This document shows positions 1 through 7,823 of a stretch of 64,000 bases of DNA, piece by piece; position 1 is the stretch's first letter, and each line of letters starts with the position of its first letter. Origin of the DNA: Agrococcus casei LMG 22410 (GTDB lineage: Bacteria; Actinomycetota; Actinomycetes; Actinomycetales; Microbacteriaceae); contig NZ_FUHU01000041.1 in the NCBI RefSeq assembly GCF_900163565.1, positions 40,935 through 104,934 on the forward strand, given 5' to 3'. A program made the position numbers and the translations under genes. Under the pieces are notes generated by a model that saw only the letters and a list, made by a program, of their open reading frames with translations, did not search any database and had not been told where the DNA came from.

Positions 1-60
1 ACACCCGGCACAAAGGGTTTGCCAGTACACTGTCGTAGGTTCGCGCCCCGTGCGCGACCT

Positions 61-143
61 GGAGGGCTGTCCGAGCGGCCGAAGGATCTGGTCTTGAAAA
101 CCAGCAGGCGAGAGCCTCGTGGGTTCGAATCCCACGCCCTCCG
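61..143 (+). tRNA. tRNA-Ser (anticodon TGA)
   Basis: Acceptor arm GGAGGGC pairs with GCCCTCC at the 3' end and is followed by discriminator G. The anticodon loop reads CTTGAAA with anticodon TGA. There is a long variable arm, as expected for class II serine tRNAs, and a T-loop GGTTCGAATCC. No CCA is encoded. It lies just upstream of the LCP gene. Confidence 0.97.
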
Positions 144-160
144 CGCAGTGAAGGGGACTC

Positions 161-1450
161 ATGGGCACTGAGAGAATCGTCGACGCCAGCGGTGTTGCGC
201 CGCGGCACGGCAAGCTGAAGCGGCACCACCCGATGCGGTCGGCCCTCGGCTACATCGCGATGGCGATGGCGATCGTGCTGGTCGCGACCATCGGCACCGC
301 AGGCATCACCGTGTGGCAGCTGACGTCGCGCATCGACACCGTCGACATCGCCGACGGCGAGACGGTCACACCGCCGGAGTTCGCCAACCAGAAGGGCGCG
401 TTCAACGTGCTGCTGGTCGGGTCTGACACCCGCGAGGGGCAGGACGCCACGAACGACAGCCACGACGGCCCCGAGCTCAACGACGTCACGATGCTGTTGC
501 ACGTGCACGAAGACCACCAGGGCGCGACGGTCATCTCGTTCCCGCGCGACCTCATCCTCGACTTTCCTGCGTGCCCGAGCGTCGAAGAGGGCGAGCCGGA
601 TGTGCCAGAGCAGTACGGCGCGCAGTTCAACACGGCGCTCGCGACCGGAGGGCTCGGATGCGTCGCGCACGTCGTCGAGAGCATCACGGGCCTCGAGATT
701 CCGTATGCCGCGAAGATCACCTTCGACGGCGTCATCAACATGTCGACCGCTGTCGGCGGCGTGCCCGTGTGCTTCTCGGGCGCGGTGCAGGACCCGTGGT
801 CGGGGCTCGACATTCCCGAGGCAGGCACGTACGAGCTCGAGGGCGAGCAGGCGCTTCAGTTCCTGCGCACGCGCCACGGGGTCGGCGACGGTTCTGACCT
901 CTCGCGCATCGCCTCGCAGCGCGTGTTCCTGTCGGCGCTGCTGCGCAAGGCGCAGTCTGACGAGGTGCTCGGCAACCTGTCGTCGCTCTACAACATCGCG
1001 CAGGTCGCGACCGAAAACATGCAGCTCTCGACGAGCCTCAACGACCTCGGCACGATCGTCGGCATGGCCAATGTGATGCGCAAGATTCCGCTCGACACGA
1101 TGCAGTTCGTGACGTATCCGACGGTGCCGCTCGACCAGCGCGTGGCCCCCGACTTCTACACGGCCGAGATCATGATGGAGCTCGTGCGCAACGACGAGCC
1201 GATTCCGCTCGACCCAGACGATCTCGGCGGCGGGGCAGACGACGGCGAGACCGGGACTTCTGATGAGCCGGTTGACCCGACTGACACTGAGGCCCCTGCG
1301 GATCCCACTGACCCGACCGACCCTGCGACGGAAGACCCGACGCAGACCGACCCGAACTCGATCGACGGCATGGTCGACGGGCAGAACGCCGAGCAGGAGA
1401 CATGCGTTGTGCCATACGGGTTCGTCGAAGAGCCCGTGGGCGGTTTCTGA
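161..1450 (+). CDS. LytR-CpsA-Psr (LCP) family cell-wall ligase
   Basis: Predicted wall-polymer ligase that attaches anionic glycopolymers from undecaprenyl carriers to peptidoglycan on the outer face of the membrane. The 429-aa protein has a basic cytoplasmic N-terminus, one membrane segment (about residues 30-54) and an extracytoplasmic LCP domain. Visible LCP motifs are FNVLLVGSDTREG, the SFPRDL segment and LQFLRTRHGVGDGSDLSRI near residue 235, which carry the Arg/Asp residues used for pyrophosphate binding. The last ~90 residues are a Asp/Pro/Thr-rich linker with DPTD-type repeats and a short tail containing one Cys. Start ATG at 161 is preceded by AAGGGGA. The family is certain; the polymer is not known. 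Confidence 0.93.
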   Translation: MGTERIVDASGVAPRHGKLKRHHPMRSALGYIAMAMAIVLVATIGTAGITVWQLTSRIDTVDIADGETVTPPEFANQKGAFNVLLVGSDTREGQDATNDSHDGPELNDVTMLLHVHEDHQGATVISFPRDLILDFPACPSVEEGEPDVPEQYGAQFNTALATGGLGCVAHVVESITGLEIPYAAKITFDGVINMSTAVGGVPVCFSGAVQDPWSGLDIPEAGTYELEGEQALQFLRTRHGVGDGSDLSRIASQRVFLSALLRKAQSDEVLGNLSSLYNIAQVATENMQLSTSLNDLGTIVGMANVMRKIPLDTMQFVTYPTVPLDQRVAPDFYTAEIMMELVRNDEPIPLDPDDLGGGADDGETGTSDEPVDPTDTEAPADPTDPTDPATEDPTQTDPNSIDGMVDGQNAEQETCVVPYGFVEEPVGGF

Positions 1451-1511
1451 GCCTTTGCGGTGCCGACCGGGGTGCGCGCTCTGGTAGGGTAATCGTTGGC
1501 TTAACGGCCAT

Positions 1512-1600
1512 GGAGACGTGCCGGAGCGGCCGAACGGACTTCACTGCTAATGAAGGGTCTCGTGAAAACGGGACCGGGGGTTCAAATCCCCCCGTCTCCG
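1512..1600 (+). tRNA. tRNA-Ser (anticodon GCT)
   Basis: GGAGACG acceptor strand pairs with CGTCTCC, discriminator G at 1600. The anticodon stem TTCACT/AATGAA presents GCT, and a long variable arm marks a serine tRNA. The T-loop is GGTTCAAATCC. It is a second serine isoacceptor 1.4 kb from the first. Confidence 0.97.
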
Positions 1601-1608
1601 CCAAAGTG

Positions 1609-1640
1609 AAAGCCCCTGACTGCGGTCGGGGGCTTTCTTG
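1609..1640 (+). terminator. Rho-independent terminator after tRNA-Ser(GCT)
   Basis: AAAGCCCCTGAC/GTCGGGGGCTTT forms a GC-rich stem with a TGCG loop, followed by TCTTGTTGT. It directly follows the tRNA. Confidence 0.85.
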
Positions 1641-1656
1641 TTGTGTGGGCTGCCGC

Positions 1657-1776
1657 GCGGCTGGGCGCCGGGCGTGCACGAGATGCCGCGATTTGCGCAT
1701 CCGTGCACGAGAAACCGCAGATTGTGCGGCTTCTGGTGACATTGCGGCCTTTCGTGCACGCCCGGCGCCCAGCCGC
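1657..1776. repeat. 120-bp element with 25-bp perfect terminal inverted repeats
   Basis: Positions 1657-1681 and 1752-1776 are exact reverse complements (25/25). Inside lie three copies of a GTGCACGA...CCGC module: two direct (from about 1674 and 1703) and one inverted (ending at about 1760). The RNA could fold into one long hairpin with a branched interior. It is not a plain terminator: there is no T-tract and the loop region is about 70 nt. It may be a non-autonomous mobile element or an extragenic palindromic repeat. Confidence 0.8.
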
Positions 1777-1906
1777 CCCGCCCCGCGCACCCGCCGTGCA
1801 GAAGCGCATGCGCGCCCCCGCACGCCCGCCCCCAAGAGTGCGAATTTGTTGCAAACCGGTGACAGTTGTATATCTGCTTCAATTCCCGACCGTGAATTAT
1901 GTTGAT

Positions 1907-1932
1907 GACAATGTCCAGGTTGGACAACTGTC
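1907..1932. promoter_or_regulatory. Palindromic operator-like site upstream of the cold-shock gene
   Basis: GACAATGTCCA-GGT-TGGACAACTGTC is an interrupted palindrome with a perfect TGTCCA/TGGACA core, about 90 bp upstream of the csp start codon. The dyad suggests a dimeric repressor site or a leader hairpin. No known regulator is recognised. Confidence 0.4.
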
Positions 1933-2019
1933 TGGCTTGCGCGTGACAATGGCCGAAGTGCTGCCCACACCTGCGGTCGCTCACACCAGACGGCTTGCAC
2001 TATGCACTGGAGGTTCAAC

Positions 2020-2259
2020 GTGTCGATTGGCGTCGTGAAGTGGTTCGACCCCGGAAAAGGCTTCGGGTTCATCGAATCGAGCGATTGCGGCAGTGATGTG
2101 TTCGCACACTTCTCGCAGATCGAGATGGAAGGCTACCGCACGCTGCGTGACGGTCAGCAGGTCGAATTCGAGCTCTCAGAGGGGCCGAAGGGTGCGAGTG
2201 CTATCGACATCCGTCCGGTCGCTGCTGCGGCGCCCGAAGACGCACTCGTCTCGAATTGA
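2020..2259 (+). CDS. cspA: Cold-shock protein, CspA family
   Basis: A 79-aa single-strand nucleic-acid-binding protein of the OB-fold cold-shock family, acting as an RNA chaperone in the cytoplasm. The RNP1 motif KGFGFIE follows the VVKWFDP start typical of actinobacterial CspA; RNP2 is represented by DVFAHFSQI. I chose GTG at 2020 because CTGGAGG lies 7 nt upstream and because translation from the in-frame ATG at 2002 would add residues absent from the family. The tail is slightly longer than the 67-residue canonical Csp. The gene stands alone between a tRNA region and tRNA-Arg. Confidence 0.93.
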   Translation: MSIGVVKWFDPGKGFGFIESSDCGSDVFAHFSQIEMEGYRTLRDGQQVEFELSEGPKGASAIDIRPVAAAAPEDALVSN

Positions 2260-2311
2260 CAGCAGCGCCCGAATTGGGTGTAAGCTGGTCGCTGGCTGTT
2301 CAGCCTGATGT

Positions 2312-2384
2312 GCGCCACTAGCTCAACGGATAGAGCATCTGACTACGGATCAGAAGGTTGGGGGTTCGAATCCCTCGTGGCGCG
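2312..2384 (+). tRNA. tRNA-Arg (anticodon ACG)
   Basis: GCGCCAC pairs with GTGGCGC, with discriminator G. The anticodon stem CTGACT/GATCAG carries ACG, which is normally edited to ICG by TadA; a tadA gene lies at 19842 in this window. The T-loop is GGTTCGAATCC. Confidence 0.97.
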
Positions 2385-2386
2385 CG

Positions 2387-2416
2387 AAATCCCCGTTCTC
2401 CACAACGGGGATTTTT
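2387..2416 (+). terminator. Terminator after tRNA-Arg
   Basis: AAATCCCCGTT / AACGGGGATTTTT hairpin with a T5 run immediately after the tRNA. Confidence 0.88.
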
Positions 2417-2594
2417 CTTTGCCCTGAATGAGGCACAGCACCTCCGATTCTGCGCACGGCGAACCCCGGCTTCGGCAAGCCTTGCCTTCCTATCAAAGCC
2501 GCCCGCAAAGGCCTAGGCTTGAGCCATACGCTCCGCCGCGGCAGGGCAAGCAGCACTCCGCAGCGGTGTTTCGATTCGCCTACAAGGAGGACTC

Positions 2595-3101
2595 ATGGCT
2601 GACACGCATCCCTACACGGTTCCCGGTCTCTCGCTCGACAAGGGCCAGGAGATCAACGCGATTCTGCAGGATCGCCTCAACTCGATGAACGACCTGCACC
2701 TCACGCTCAAGCACGCCCACTGGAACGTCGTCGGACGCAACTTCATCGGCGTCCACGAGATGCTCGACCCGCAGATCGACCTCGTGCGCGGCTACGCAGA
2801 CGAGGTTGCAGAGCGCATCGCGGCCCTCGGCGGCTCGCCGATCGGTGTTCCCGGTCGCAGCGAGTACGTGCACAGCGACGACGTCTACGACGTTGACCGC
2901 GCATCCACGCAGAACCACCTGCAGGCGCTCTCGAAGGTCTACGAAGCGGTCATCATCGACAACCGCGACGCCATCTCGGCCACCGGCAAGCTCGACCCCA
3001 TGACCGAAGACATGCTGGTCGGCCAGACGCGTGAGCTCGAGAAGTTCCAGTGGTTCATGCGCGCACACCTCGAAGACGCAGCGGGCGACATCCCCAGCTG
3101 A
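2595..3101 (+). CDS. dps: Dps-type ferritin-like DNA-protection protein
   Basis: A 168-aa member of the Dps/starvation-inducible family, forming dodecameric cages that oxidise and store iron and shield DNA. The intersubunit ferroxidase residues are visible: His and Trp in KHAHWNVVG (near residue 40), then the HEMLDPQID segment (about 53-62) and the Asp-Glu pair in GYADEVAERI. The C-terminal helix carries the conserved FQWFMRAHLE. Start ATG follows a strong AAGGAGGA at 2585. It is monocistronic and ends in a bidirectional terminator. Confidence 0.95.
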   Translation: MADTHPYTVPGLSLDKGQEINAILQDRLNSMNDLHLTLKHAHWNVVGRNFIGVHEMLDPQIDLVRGYADEVAERIAALGGSPIGVPGRSEYVHSDDVYDVDRASTQNHLQALSKVYEAVIIDNRDAISATGKLDPMTEDMLVGQTRELEKFQWFMRAHLEDAAGDIPS

Positions 3102-3119
3102 CCCAGCGGCGACAAGCGA

Positions 3120-3155
3120 GACGCCCCGCGAGCACATCGGCTCACGGGGCGTCTT
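3120..3155. terminator. Bidirectional terminator between dps and the VOC gene
   Basis: GACGCCCCG / CGGGGCGTC arms surround a 16-nt loop between the two convergent genes, with TTC on the plus side. Confidence 0.75.
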
Positions 3156-3173
3156 CGCGTCAGAGACTCGCGG

Positions 3174-4100
3174 CTACGCGCGCTCGAGGTGCTCCTCGAC
3201 GGTCGTGCCGGGCAGCGAGACGGTGACGAGCGTGCCCCACGGGTCAGTCGCTGTCACGGTGCGCCCATTGTCGGCGTACTGCACACCCGTGCTGCGCAGT
3301 CGGGCGATGAGCGCATCCAGGTCGTCCCTCTGCGGCACCGTCACCTCGACGTTGCCGAGTCCGAGGGCGGCGGCACGCGGGCCGACTCCTGCGCTGTTCC
3401 AGGTGTTCATCGCGACGTGGTGGTGGTAGCCGCCGGCAGAGGCGAACAGCGCGCCCTGATACTCCGACAGCGTGGGCTCGAAGCCGATGCCGTCGACGTA
3501 GAAGCGCTTCGCGGTCTCGATGTCACCGACCTGCAGGTGCACGTGGCCGACGCGACCCGCGATCGAGGGCCCGGCGTCGACGGTCTCCTGGTCGAGGTGC
3601 GACTGCAGGTAGCGGTTGGGGTCGAGCCAGGTGGTGTCCATCATGATCTGGCCGCGCTCGCGCGTCCATGCCTCGCGGGGGCGGTCGGTGTACAGCTCGA
3701 TGCCGTTGCCTTCGGGGTCGGTGAAGTAGAACGCCTCGCTCACGAGGTGGTCGCTCGATCCGACGAATTTCGAGAGCGGATGCTGGGCTGCACGATAGAC
3801 GGTCGCGGCAAGTGCCGGGGCATCGTCGAAGAGGAATGCGGTGTGAAACAGACCGGCGTCACGGGGGCTGCCGGCGGGCAGGTCGGGCGTGTGCACGAGG
3901 CGCACCATGGGCGTCGTGCCGCGGCCGAGCACGCGGTGGGTCTCGGCGCCGCTGGAGCGCTCGTCAAGCGGCTGCATCGCGAACGAGTCGGCGTAGTACG
4001 AGGTCATCTGCTCGAGGTCGCCGACGCGAAGCGTCACGGCATCCATCGAGGCCTGCGCGTAGATCACGCGGCCGTCAGCTGCAGGGGTGGTTGTTGTCAT
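3174..4100 (-). CDS. Two-domain VOC protein (catechol-2,3-dioxygenase / CatE-like)
   Basis: A 308-aa protein of the vicinal oxygen chelate superfamily with two tandem betaalphabetabetabeta domains, the arrangement of extradiol dioxygenases such as CatE. Likely metal ligands are the His in the FHTAFLF strand (about residue 86), the His in VGHVHLQVGD opening the second domain (about 190), the HHH near residue 225 and the Glu in NVEVT. The family catalyses metal-dependent ring cleavage or related reactions; the substrate cannot be read from sequence. ATG at 4100 follows GAGGTG. It neighbours a quinone-detoxification-type reductase, which hints at aromatic or quinone stress. Confidence 0.85.
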   Translation of the reverse strand: MTTTTPAADGRVIYAQASMDAVTLRVGDLEQMTSYYADSFAMQPLDERSSGAETHRVLGRGTTPMVRLVHTPDLPAGSPRDAGLFHTAFLFDDAPALAATVYRAAQHPLSKFVGSSDHLVSEAFYFTDPEGNGIELYTDRPREAWTRERGQIMMDTTWLDPNRYLQSHLDQETVDAGPSIAGRVGHVHLQVGDIETAKRFYVDGIGFEPTLSEYQGALFASAGGYHHHVAMNTWNSAGVGPRAAALGLGNVEVTVPQRDDLDALIARLRSTGVQYADNGRTVTATDPWGTLVTVSLPGTTVEEHLERA

Positions 4101-4176
4101 TGGGGCACCTCAGGGGAGTTCGTCGGACTGTTGCATGAGACAACCGCGCTGCCCGCCAGAGTATTCCGGTTTTTAA

Positions 4177-5274
4177 CTACTTTGCCAGACCCGACGCCGG
4201 AACCCGCTCGCTCTCACGCACCGGGGACGGGGGAGTGCCATCGCCGAACGGAGAGCCTCCGAGGGATGCGCGATCATGCTCGTCAAGCCAGTTCGCCAAG
4301 TCGGGGCCCGCGGGCATGATGCGGGTCGGATTCACGTCTTCGTGGGTGATGTAGTAGTGCTGCTTGATCTGCAGGAAGTCGATCGTGTCGCCGAACCCGG
4401 GCGTCTGGAACAGGTCGCGCGCATAGCCCCACAGGTTCGGCATCTCGGTCAGCTTCTGCCGGTTGCACTTGAAATGCCCGTGGTAGACGGGATCGAAACG
4501 GGCGAGCGTCGTGAAGAGCCGCACATCCGCTTCTGTGATCGTCTCACCCATCAGGAAGCGACGGGATGCGAGGCGCTCCTCGAGCCAGTCCATTGCGGTC
4601 CAGAGGCGGTCGTAGGCGTCGTCATAGGCCTGCTGGCTGCCGGCGAACCCGCAGCGGTAGACGCCATTGTTCACCTCGGTCAACACGCGAGTCATGACAT
4701 CCCACATCTCGTCGAGCTGGTGCTCGGGCAGCAGATCTGGAGCGCCCTCGCGGTGGAACTCGCGCCACTGCGTCGAGAAGTCGAGGGTGATCTGCGGGTA
4801 GTCGTTCGTGACCACGCCGCCGGTCGGCACGTCGACGATCGCGGGCACCGTGATGCCGCGGGGGTAGTCGGGGAAGCGCTTGAAGTAGTTCTCCTGCACG
4901 CGCTCGGTGCCGAGCACGGGGTCGCGGCCGCCCTCGTCGAGGTCGAATGTCCAGGAGCGCACGTCGTGCACGGGGCCGGGCAGCGCGAGCGAGATCGCGT
5001 CTTCGAGCCCGAGCAGACGCCGCACGATGACGGTGCGGTTCGCCCACGGGCACGCGCGGGCGGCGACGAGACGGTAGCGGCCGGGTTCGACCGGCCAGGC
5101 CTCGGCGCCCTCTGTCAGGCCTGCGCCGAGCGAGCCGACCTTCGACTTCGGCGGAGCCGGCATCGCGCGGATCGCGTCGGGATCAGCGACGATGCGGTCT
5201 TCGATGTAGTTCGTGTCGCGGCTGAACTCGCCGCCCGTCACGTAGGCGCCCTTGGTGCTGAACTCGTCGGCCAT
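4177..5274 (-). CDS. Glutathionyl-hydroquinone-reductase-like protein (YqjG/ECM4 type)
   Basis: A 365-aa omega-class GST-fold enzyme. The active-site motif CPWA appears in ARACPWANR (about residue 54), followed by the family hallmarks GPVHDVRSWTF, YFKRFPDYPRGITVPAI and TEADVRLFTTLARFDPVYHGHFKCN. In proteobacteria these enzymes reduce glutathionyl-hydroquinones; actinobacteria use mycothiol instead, so the thiol partner here is probably mycothiol (inference). I chose ATG at 5274 because AGGAGG lies 6 nt upstream; the ATG at 5319 has no such site and would place the RBS inside the gene. Confidence 0.9.
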   Translation of the reverse strand: MADEFSTKGAYVTGGEFSRDTNYIEDRIVADPDAIRAMPAPPKSKVGSLGAGLTEGAEAWPVEPGRYRLVAARACPWANRTVIVRRLLGLEDAISLALPGPVHDVRSWTFDLDEGGRDPVLGTERVQENYFKRFPDYPRGITVPAIVDVPTGGVVTNDYPQITLDFSTQWREFHREGAPDLLPEHQLDEMWDVMTRVLTEVNNGVYRCGFAGSQQAYDDAYDRLWTAMDWLEERLASRRFLMGETITEADVRLFTTLARFDPVYHGHFKCNRQKLTEMPNLWGYARDLFQTPGFGDTIDFLQIKQHYYITHEDVNPTRIMPAGPDLANWLDEHDRASLGGSPFGDGTPPSPVRESERVPASGLAK

Positions 5275-5330
5275 GTCTGCCTCCTGTTGTTGCCTCCACG
5301 CTATCTGCGCCGTGCGCATCTGACGAGTGC

Positions 5331-5855
5331 CTACTCGTGAAAGACCGTGTGCACCGGGATGTCGCCGAGCTTCGAGCGGCCGCCGAGGGCGTCGAGCTCC
5401 ATGAGCGTCGTGATGCCGACAGGCTCGAGCCCGAGGCTGCGCGTGAGCGCGACCGAGGCGGCGAGCGTGCCGCCGGTGGCGAGCACGTCGTCGATCAGCA
5501 GGATGCGCGTGCCAGCGGGCACATCGGCCTGGATCTCGACGGCTGCAGTGCCGTACTCGAGCGCATACTCCTCGCGGCCAGCGGGTCGGGGCAGCTTGCC
5601 CTCTTTGCGGATCGGCAGCATGCCCTTGCCCGCCAGGCCCGCGGCGACGCCGCCAAGCACGAAGCCGCGTGCCTCGACGCCGGCGATCACGTCGTACTGG
5701 CCGGCGAACGGCCGCAGCATCTCTTCGACAACAGCGCGCAGCGCACCCGCGTCGGCGATCAGCGGCATGACGTCACGAAAGGTGACGCCTGGCTGCGGAT
5801 GATCGGGGATCGAGACGATCAGCGACTCGGCTCGCTGGATGGCGGCAGATGACAC
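5331..5855 (-). CDS. apt: Adenine phosphoribosyltransferase
   Basis: Converts adenine and PRPP to AMP in purine salvage. The 174-aa protein matches Apt in length, with the N-terminal PDHPQPGVTFRD motif and the PRPP loop VLLIDD-type sequence ILLIDDVLATGGT (about residues 118-130). The adenine-side segment GVEARGFVLGG is also present. Start is GTG at 5855 with GAGGAGC 5 nt upstream. Confidence 0.96.
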   Translation of the reverse strand: MSSAAIQRAESLIVSIPDHPQPGVTFRDVMPLIADAGALRAVVEEMLRPFAGQYDVIAGVEARGFVLGGVAAGLAGKGMLPIRKEGKLPRPAGREEYALEYGTAAVEIQADVPAGTRILLIDDVLATGGTLAASVALTRSLGLEPVGITTLMELDALGGRSKLGDIPVHTVFHE

Positions 5856-5902
5856 AGTGGGCTCCTCGGGTCGGGCAGGCTCCAGATTATCGGTCAGCGA
5901 GA

Positions 5903-6001
5903 GCTGTCGGCGCTGGCCGCGAGCGGGTGAGTGCTCCTTTCTCGGTCGTTGAGGGATTCCGCGTCAATTATTGTCGCGGCGCCGCTGAGCGACCGAGAAA
6001 G
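5903..6001. repeat. 99-bp repeat, copy A (palindromic TTTCTCGGTCG element)
   Basis: Identical to 7057-7155 except for one base (98/99), same orientation. Its right half is an imperfect palindrome: TTTCTCGGTCGTTGAG at 5938 and CTGAGCGACCGAGAAA ending at 6000. The stop codon and last ~12 codons of the epimerase gene lie inside it. A diverged third copy is at 17386. Confidence 0.93.
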
Positions 6002-7013
6002 CAGCACCCGGGTCAGCGTCGCGGGCGAGCGCTGTGAGCAGTTCGCGCTCCTCGGCGGAACTGAGTCCCGATCGCCGGGCCCGGTCGACCCCTCGGGCGA
6101 CTTCGTCGGCGAGCGATCGCTCGATCGTCTCGTGCAGGGGCCGCAGGGTGCCGCCCGCCTCGAGGTACCGCCGGTTGCTGCGCTGTGTGAGCCCGGCATC
6201 CGCTGTCGGAATCCACAGCGGCAGCGAATGAGGTCCTGCCCAGTAGTTGACGCCGTGCTTGACGAGCCAGGCGTCTTCGGCGGTCACGAGGTCTGCGTCA
6301 GAGCGCACTGCCTCGAGCGCTTGGGCGAAGAAATCAGCCATGGGATGCACATCGCCGACAGCGTTCACGATGCCGGTGCGGCGCTCGCGGCCGGCGCGCA
6401 CGAGCCACTCGGCGAGGTCTGCCACGTCGATGACCTGGACGAACCGCGACTGTGTATCCGGTGCCAGCACGGCGCCACCGCGCTGCAGGCGGGCGGGCCA
6501 GTAGCCGAACCGGTCGGTCGGGTCACCGGGGCCGACGATGAGGCCGGGCCTGACGGTGAGCAGCCGGGGGCGATTCTCTCGGCCGCCGAGGGCCGCAGCT
6601 GTTGCCGCTTCTGCCGCGGCCTTGGCGTGGCCGTAGTCATCCATGTCAGTCGGATGCACGAGCGCGGCAGTCTCGTCGGCGAGGGGCTCGTTCGGGCCCA
6701 GGGAATCGTTTGAGGCATAGACCGACACCGTCGACACCAGCGTCCAGTGGGCGGCATGCCGGGCGAGGGCATCCAGCGCCGGCTGCACGAGCTCGGGCTC
6801 GTAGGCGAGCTCGATGACCTCGTCCCAGTCGCGCTGCAGCGTGGCGTACGCGCCGGGCTTCCGGCGATCGGCCTGCACGAACTCGATGCCGGCAGGAGCC
6901 GCACCGGATTCGCCTCTGGCAAGACACGTCACACTGTCGCCGGCTGCGACCGCGAGCCGCGCGATCTCGCGCCCCAGCCAACCGGTCCCACCGAGAATCA
7001 ATACGCGTCGCAT
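5964..7013 (-). CDS. NAD(P)-dependent epimerase/dehydratase-like SDR protein
   Basis: A 349-aa extended short-chain dehydrogenase. The Rossmann motif GGTGWLG sits at residues 8-14, a STVSVYAS serine strand near 105, and the YxxxK pair appears as YGHAKAAAE; this resembles reductases that act on sugar or mycothiol-type substrates, but the substrate is unknown. ATG at 7013 places the glycine motif at the extreme N-terminus as usual; upstream codons lie in repeat copy B and are not family-like. The C-terminal end (FSVAQRRRDNN) is encoded by repeat copy A, so the native end may have been replaced by the insertion. Confidence 0.85.
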   Translation of the reverse strand: MRRVLILGGTGWLGREIARLAVAAGDSVTCLARGESGAAPAGIEFVQADRRKPGAYATLQRDWDEVIELAYEPELVQPALDALARHAAHWTLVSTVSVYASNDSLGPNEPLADETAALVHPTDMDDYGHAKAAAEAATAAALGGRENRPRLLTVRPGLIVGPGDPTDRFGYWPARLQRGGAVLAPDTQSRFVQVIDVADLAEWLVRAGRERRTGIVNAVGDVHPMADFFAQALEAVRSDADLVTAEDAWLVKHGVNYWAGPHSLPLWIPTADAGLTQRSNRRYLEAGGTLRPLHETIERSLADEVARGVDRARRSGLSSAEERELLTALARDADPGAAFSVAQRRRDNN

Positions 7014-7056
7014 GGATTCAGTCAACTGCAGAACTGCTTTCCGCGCGCTGACGTTC

Positions 7057-7155
7057 GCTGTCGGCGCTGGCCGCGGGCGGGTGAGTGCTCCTTTCTCGGT
7101 CGTTGAGGGATTCCGCGTCAATTATTGTCGCGGCGCCGCTGAGCGACCGAGAAAG
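7057..7155. repeat. 99-bp repeat, copy B
   Basis: Direct duplicate of 5903-6001 with a single A/G difference. It ends just before the Lrp-type regulator gene and lies 44 bp upstream of the epimerase start, so the epimerase gene is bracketed by the two copies. Confidence 0.93.
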
Positions 7156-7202
7156 TCGCGTCGGTGATCAGAACCGCGGGCGGCTCGCACGCCGCAACCA
7201 GC

Positions 7203-7706
7203 TCACAGCGCAGTCGGTGTCACAGCCCTGTGGTGGTCGAAGATCAGCTTCGTGTCGGTGTGGGCGACGGCCTGGCTCGAGCTGAGGGCATCGAGCACGA
7301 AGTCGCGCACGTGGTTGCTGTCGCGTGCCCACAGGTGAATCAGAAAGTCGTCGCTGCCGCCCAAGAAGTACAGCTGCGCCACTTCGGGTCGCACGCGCAG
7401 GGTCTCGGCGAACTGCTCGAGCCCGCTGCGGGCACGGGGATGGATGCGCACGAACACGAGCGCCTGAATCGCGCAGCCCAGCGCGGCAGGGTCGACGTCT
7501 GCGGTGAATCCGCGAATCACGCCGCGGTCGCGAAGTGCCCGAACGCGGCTGTGACAGGCCGACGGCGAGAGGCCGACGCGCTCGGCGAGCGTGGCGTTCG
7601 GCAGCCTCCCGTCGCTGCGAAGCTCGTCGACGATGGCGCGGTCGGTGGGGGTCAGCTGCGTCGATTCTTCGGCGGGACGCTGGCGCAGAATGCTCATATC
7701 GAACAT
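7203..7706 (-). CDS. Lrp/AsnC-family regulator, probably of ald (AldR-like)
   Basis: A ~167-aa feast/famine regulator: N-terminal helix-turn-helix (LPNATLAERVGLSPSACHSRVRAL) and a C-terminal RAM ligand-binding domain containing the GGSDDFLIHLWA strand. It is divergent from ald across about 117 bp, the same arrangement as aldR-ald in mycobacteria, where the regulator senses amino acids and controls alanine dehydrogenase. The role here is inferred from position. Start is uncertain: ATG at 7706 or at 7697; neither has a clear Shine-Dalgarno. Confidence 0.88.
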   Translation of the reverse strand: MFDMSILRQRPAEESTQLTPTDRAIVDELRSDGRLPNATLAERVGLSPSACHSRVRALRDRGVIRGFTADVDPAALGCAIQALVFVRIHPRARSGLEQFAETLRVRPEVAQLYFLGGSDDFLIHLWARDSNHVRDFVLDALSSSQAVAHTDTKLIFDHHRAVTPTAL

Positions 7707-7823
7707 TCTGCGGGCATCCGCCCCGAAAGCGCAAGAAGATTTGATGATCAAGCACCAGGGTCGCACGATGCCCCACGATGACGTATGTAAACAGCGTTAG
7801 TCACGATCACAAAGGAGTCGATC

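Larger units (their letters stand above)
1601..2019. other. 419-bp non-coding stretch between tRNA-Ser and the cold-shock gene
   Basis: It holds the tRNA terminator, a 120-bp element with 25-bp perfect terminal inverted repeats (1657-1776), a GC-rich C-run (1771-1840), and then an AT-richer section (1850-2010) that must carry the promoter and 5' leader of the cold-shock gene. Open frames over the stretch lack ribosome sites and family similarity. Confidence 0.7.

Noticed and set aside
1170..2072. 300-codon minus-strand frame spanning the LCP tail, tRNA and repeat
   Set aside because: It crosses a tRNA and a palindrome; composition is Arg/Ala/Ser noise.
61..2384. tRNA genes as integration sites for mobile DNA
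   Set aside because: No integrase, no duplicated tRNA 3' end and no phage genes near the three tRNAs.
7707..7823. Riboswitch upstream of ald
   Set aside because: The gap is short, has no conserved aptamer-like structure, and a Lrp-type regulator is encoded divergently.
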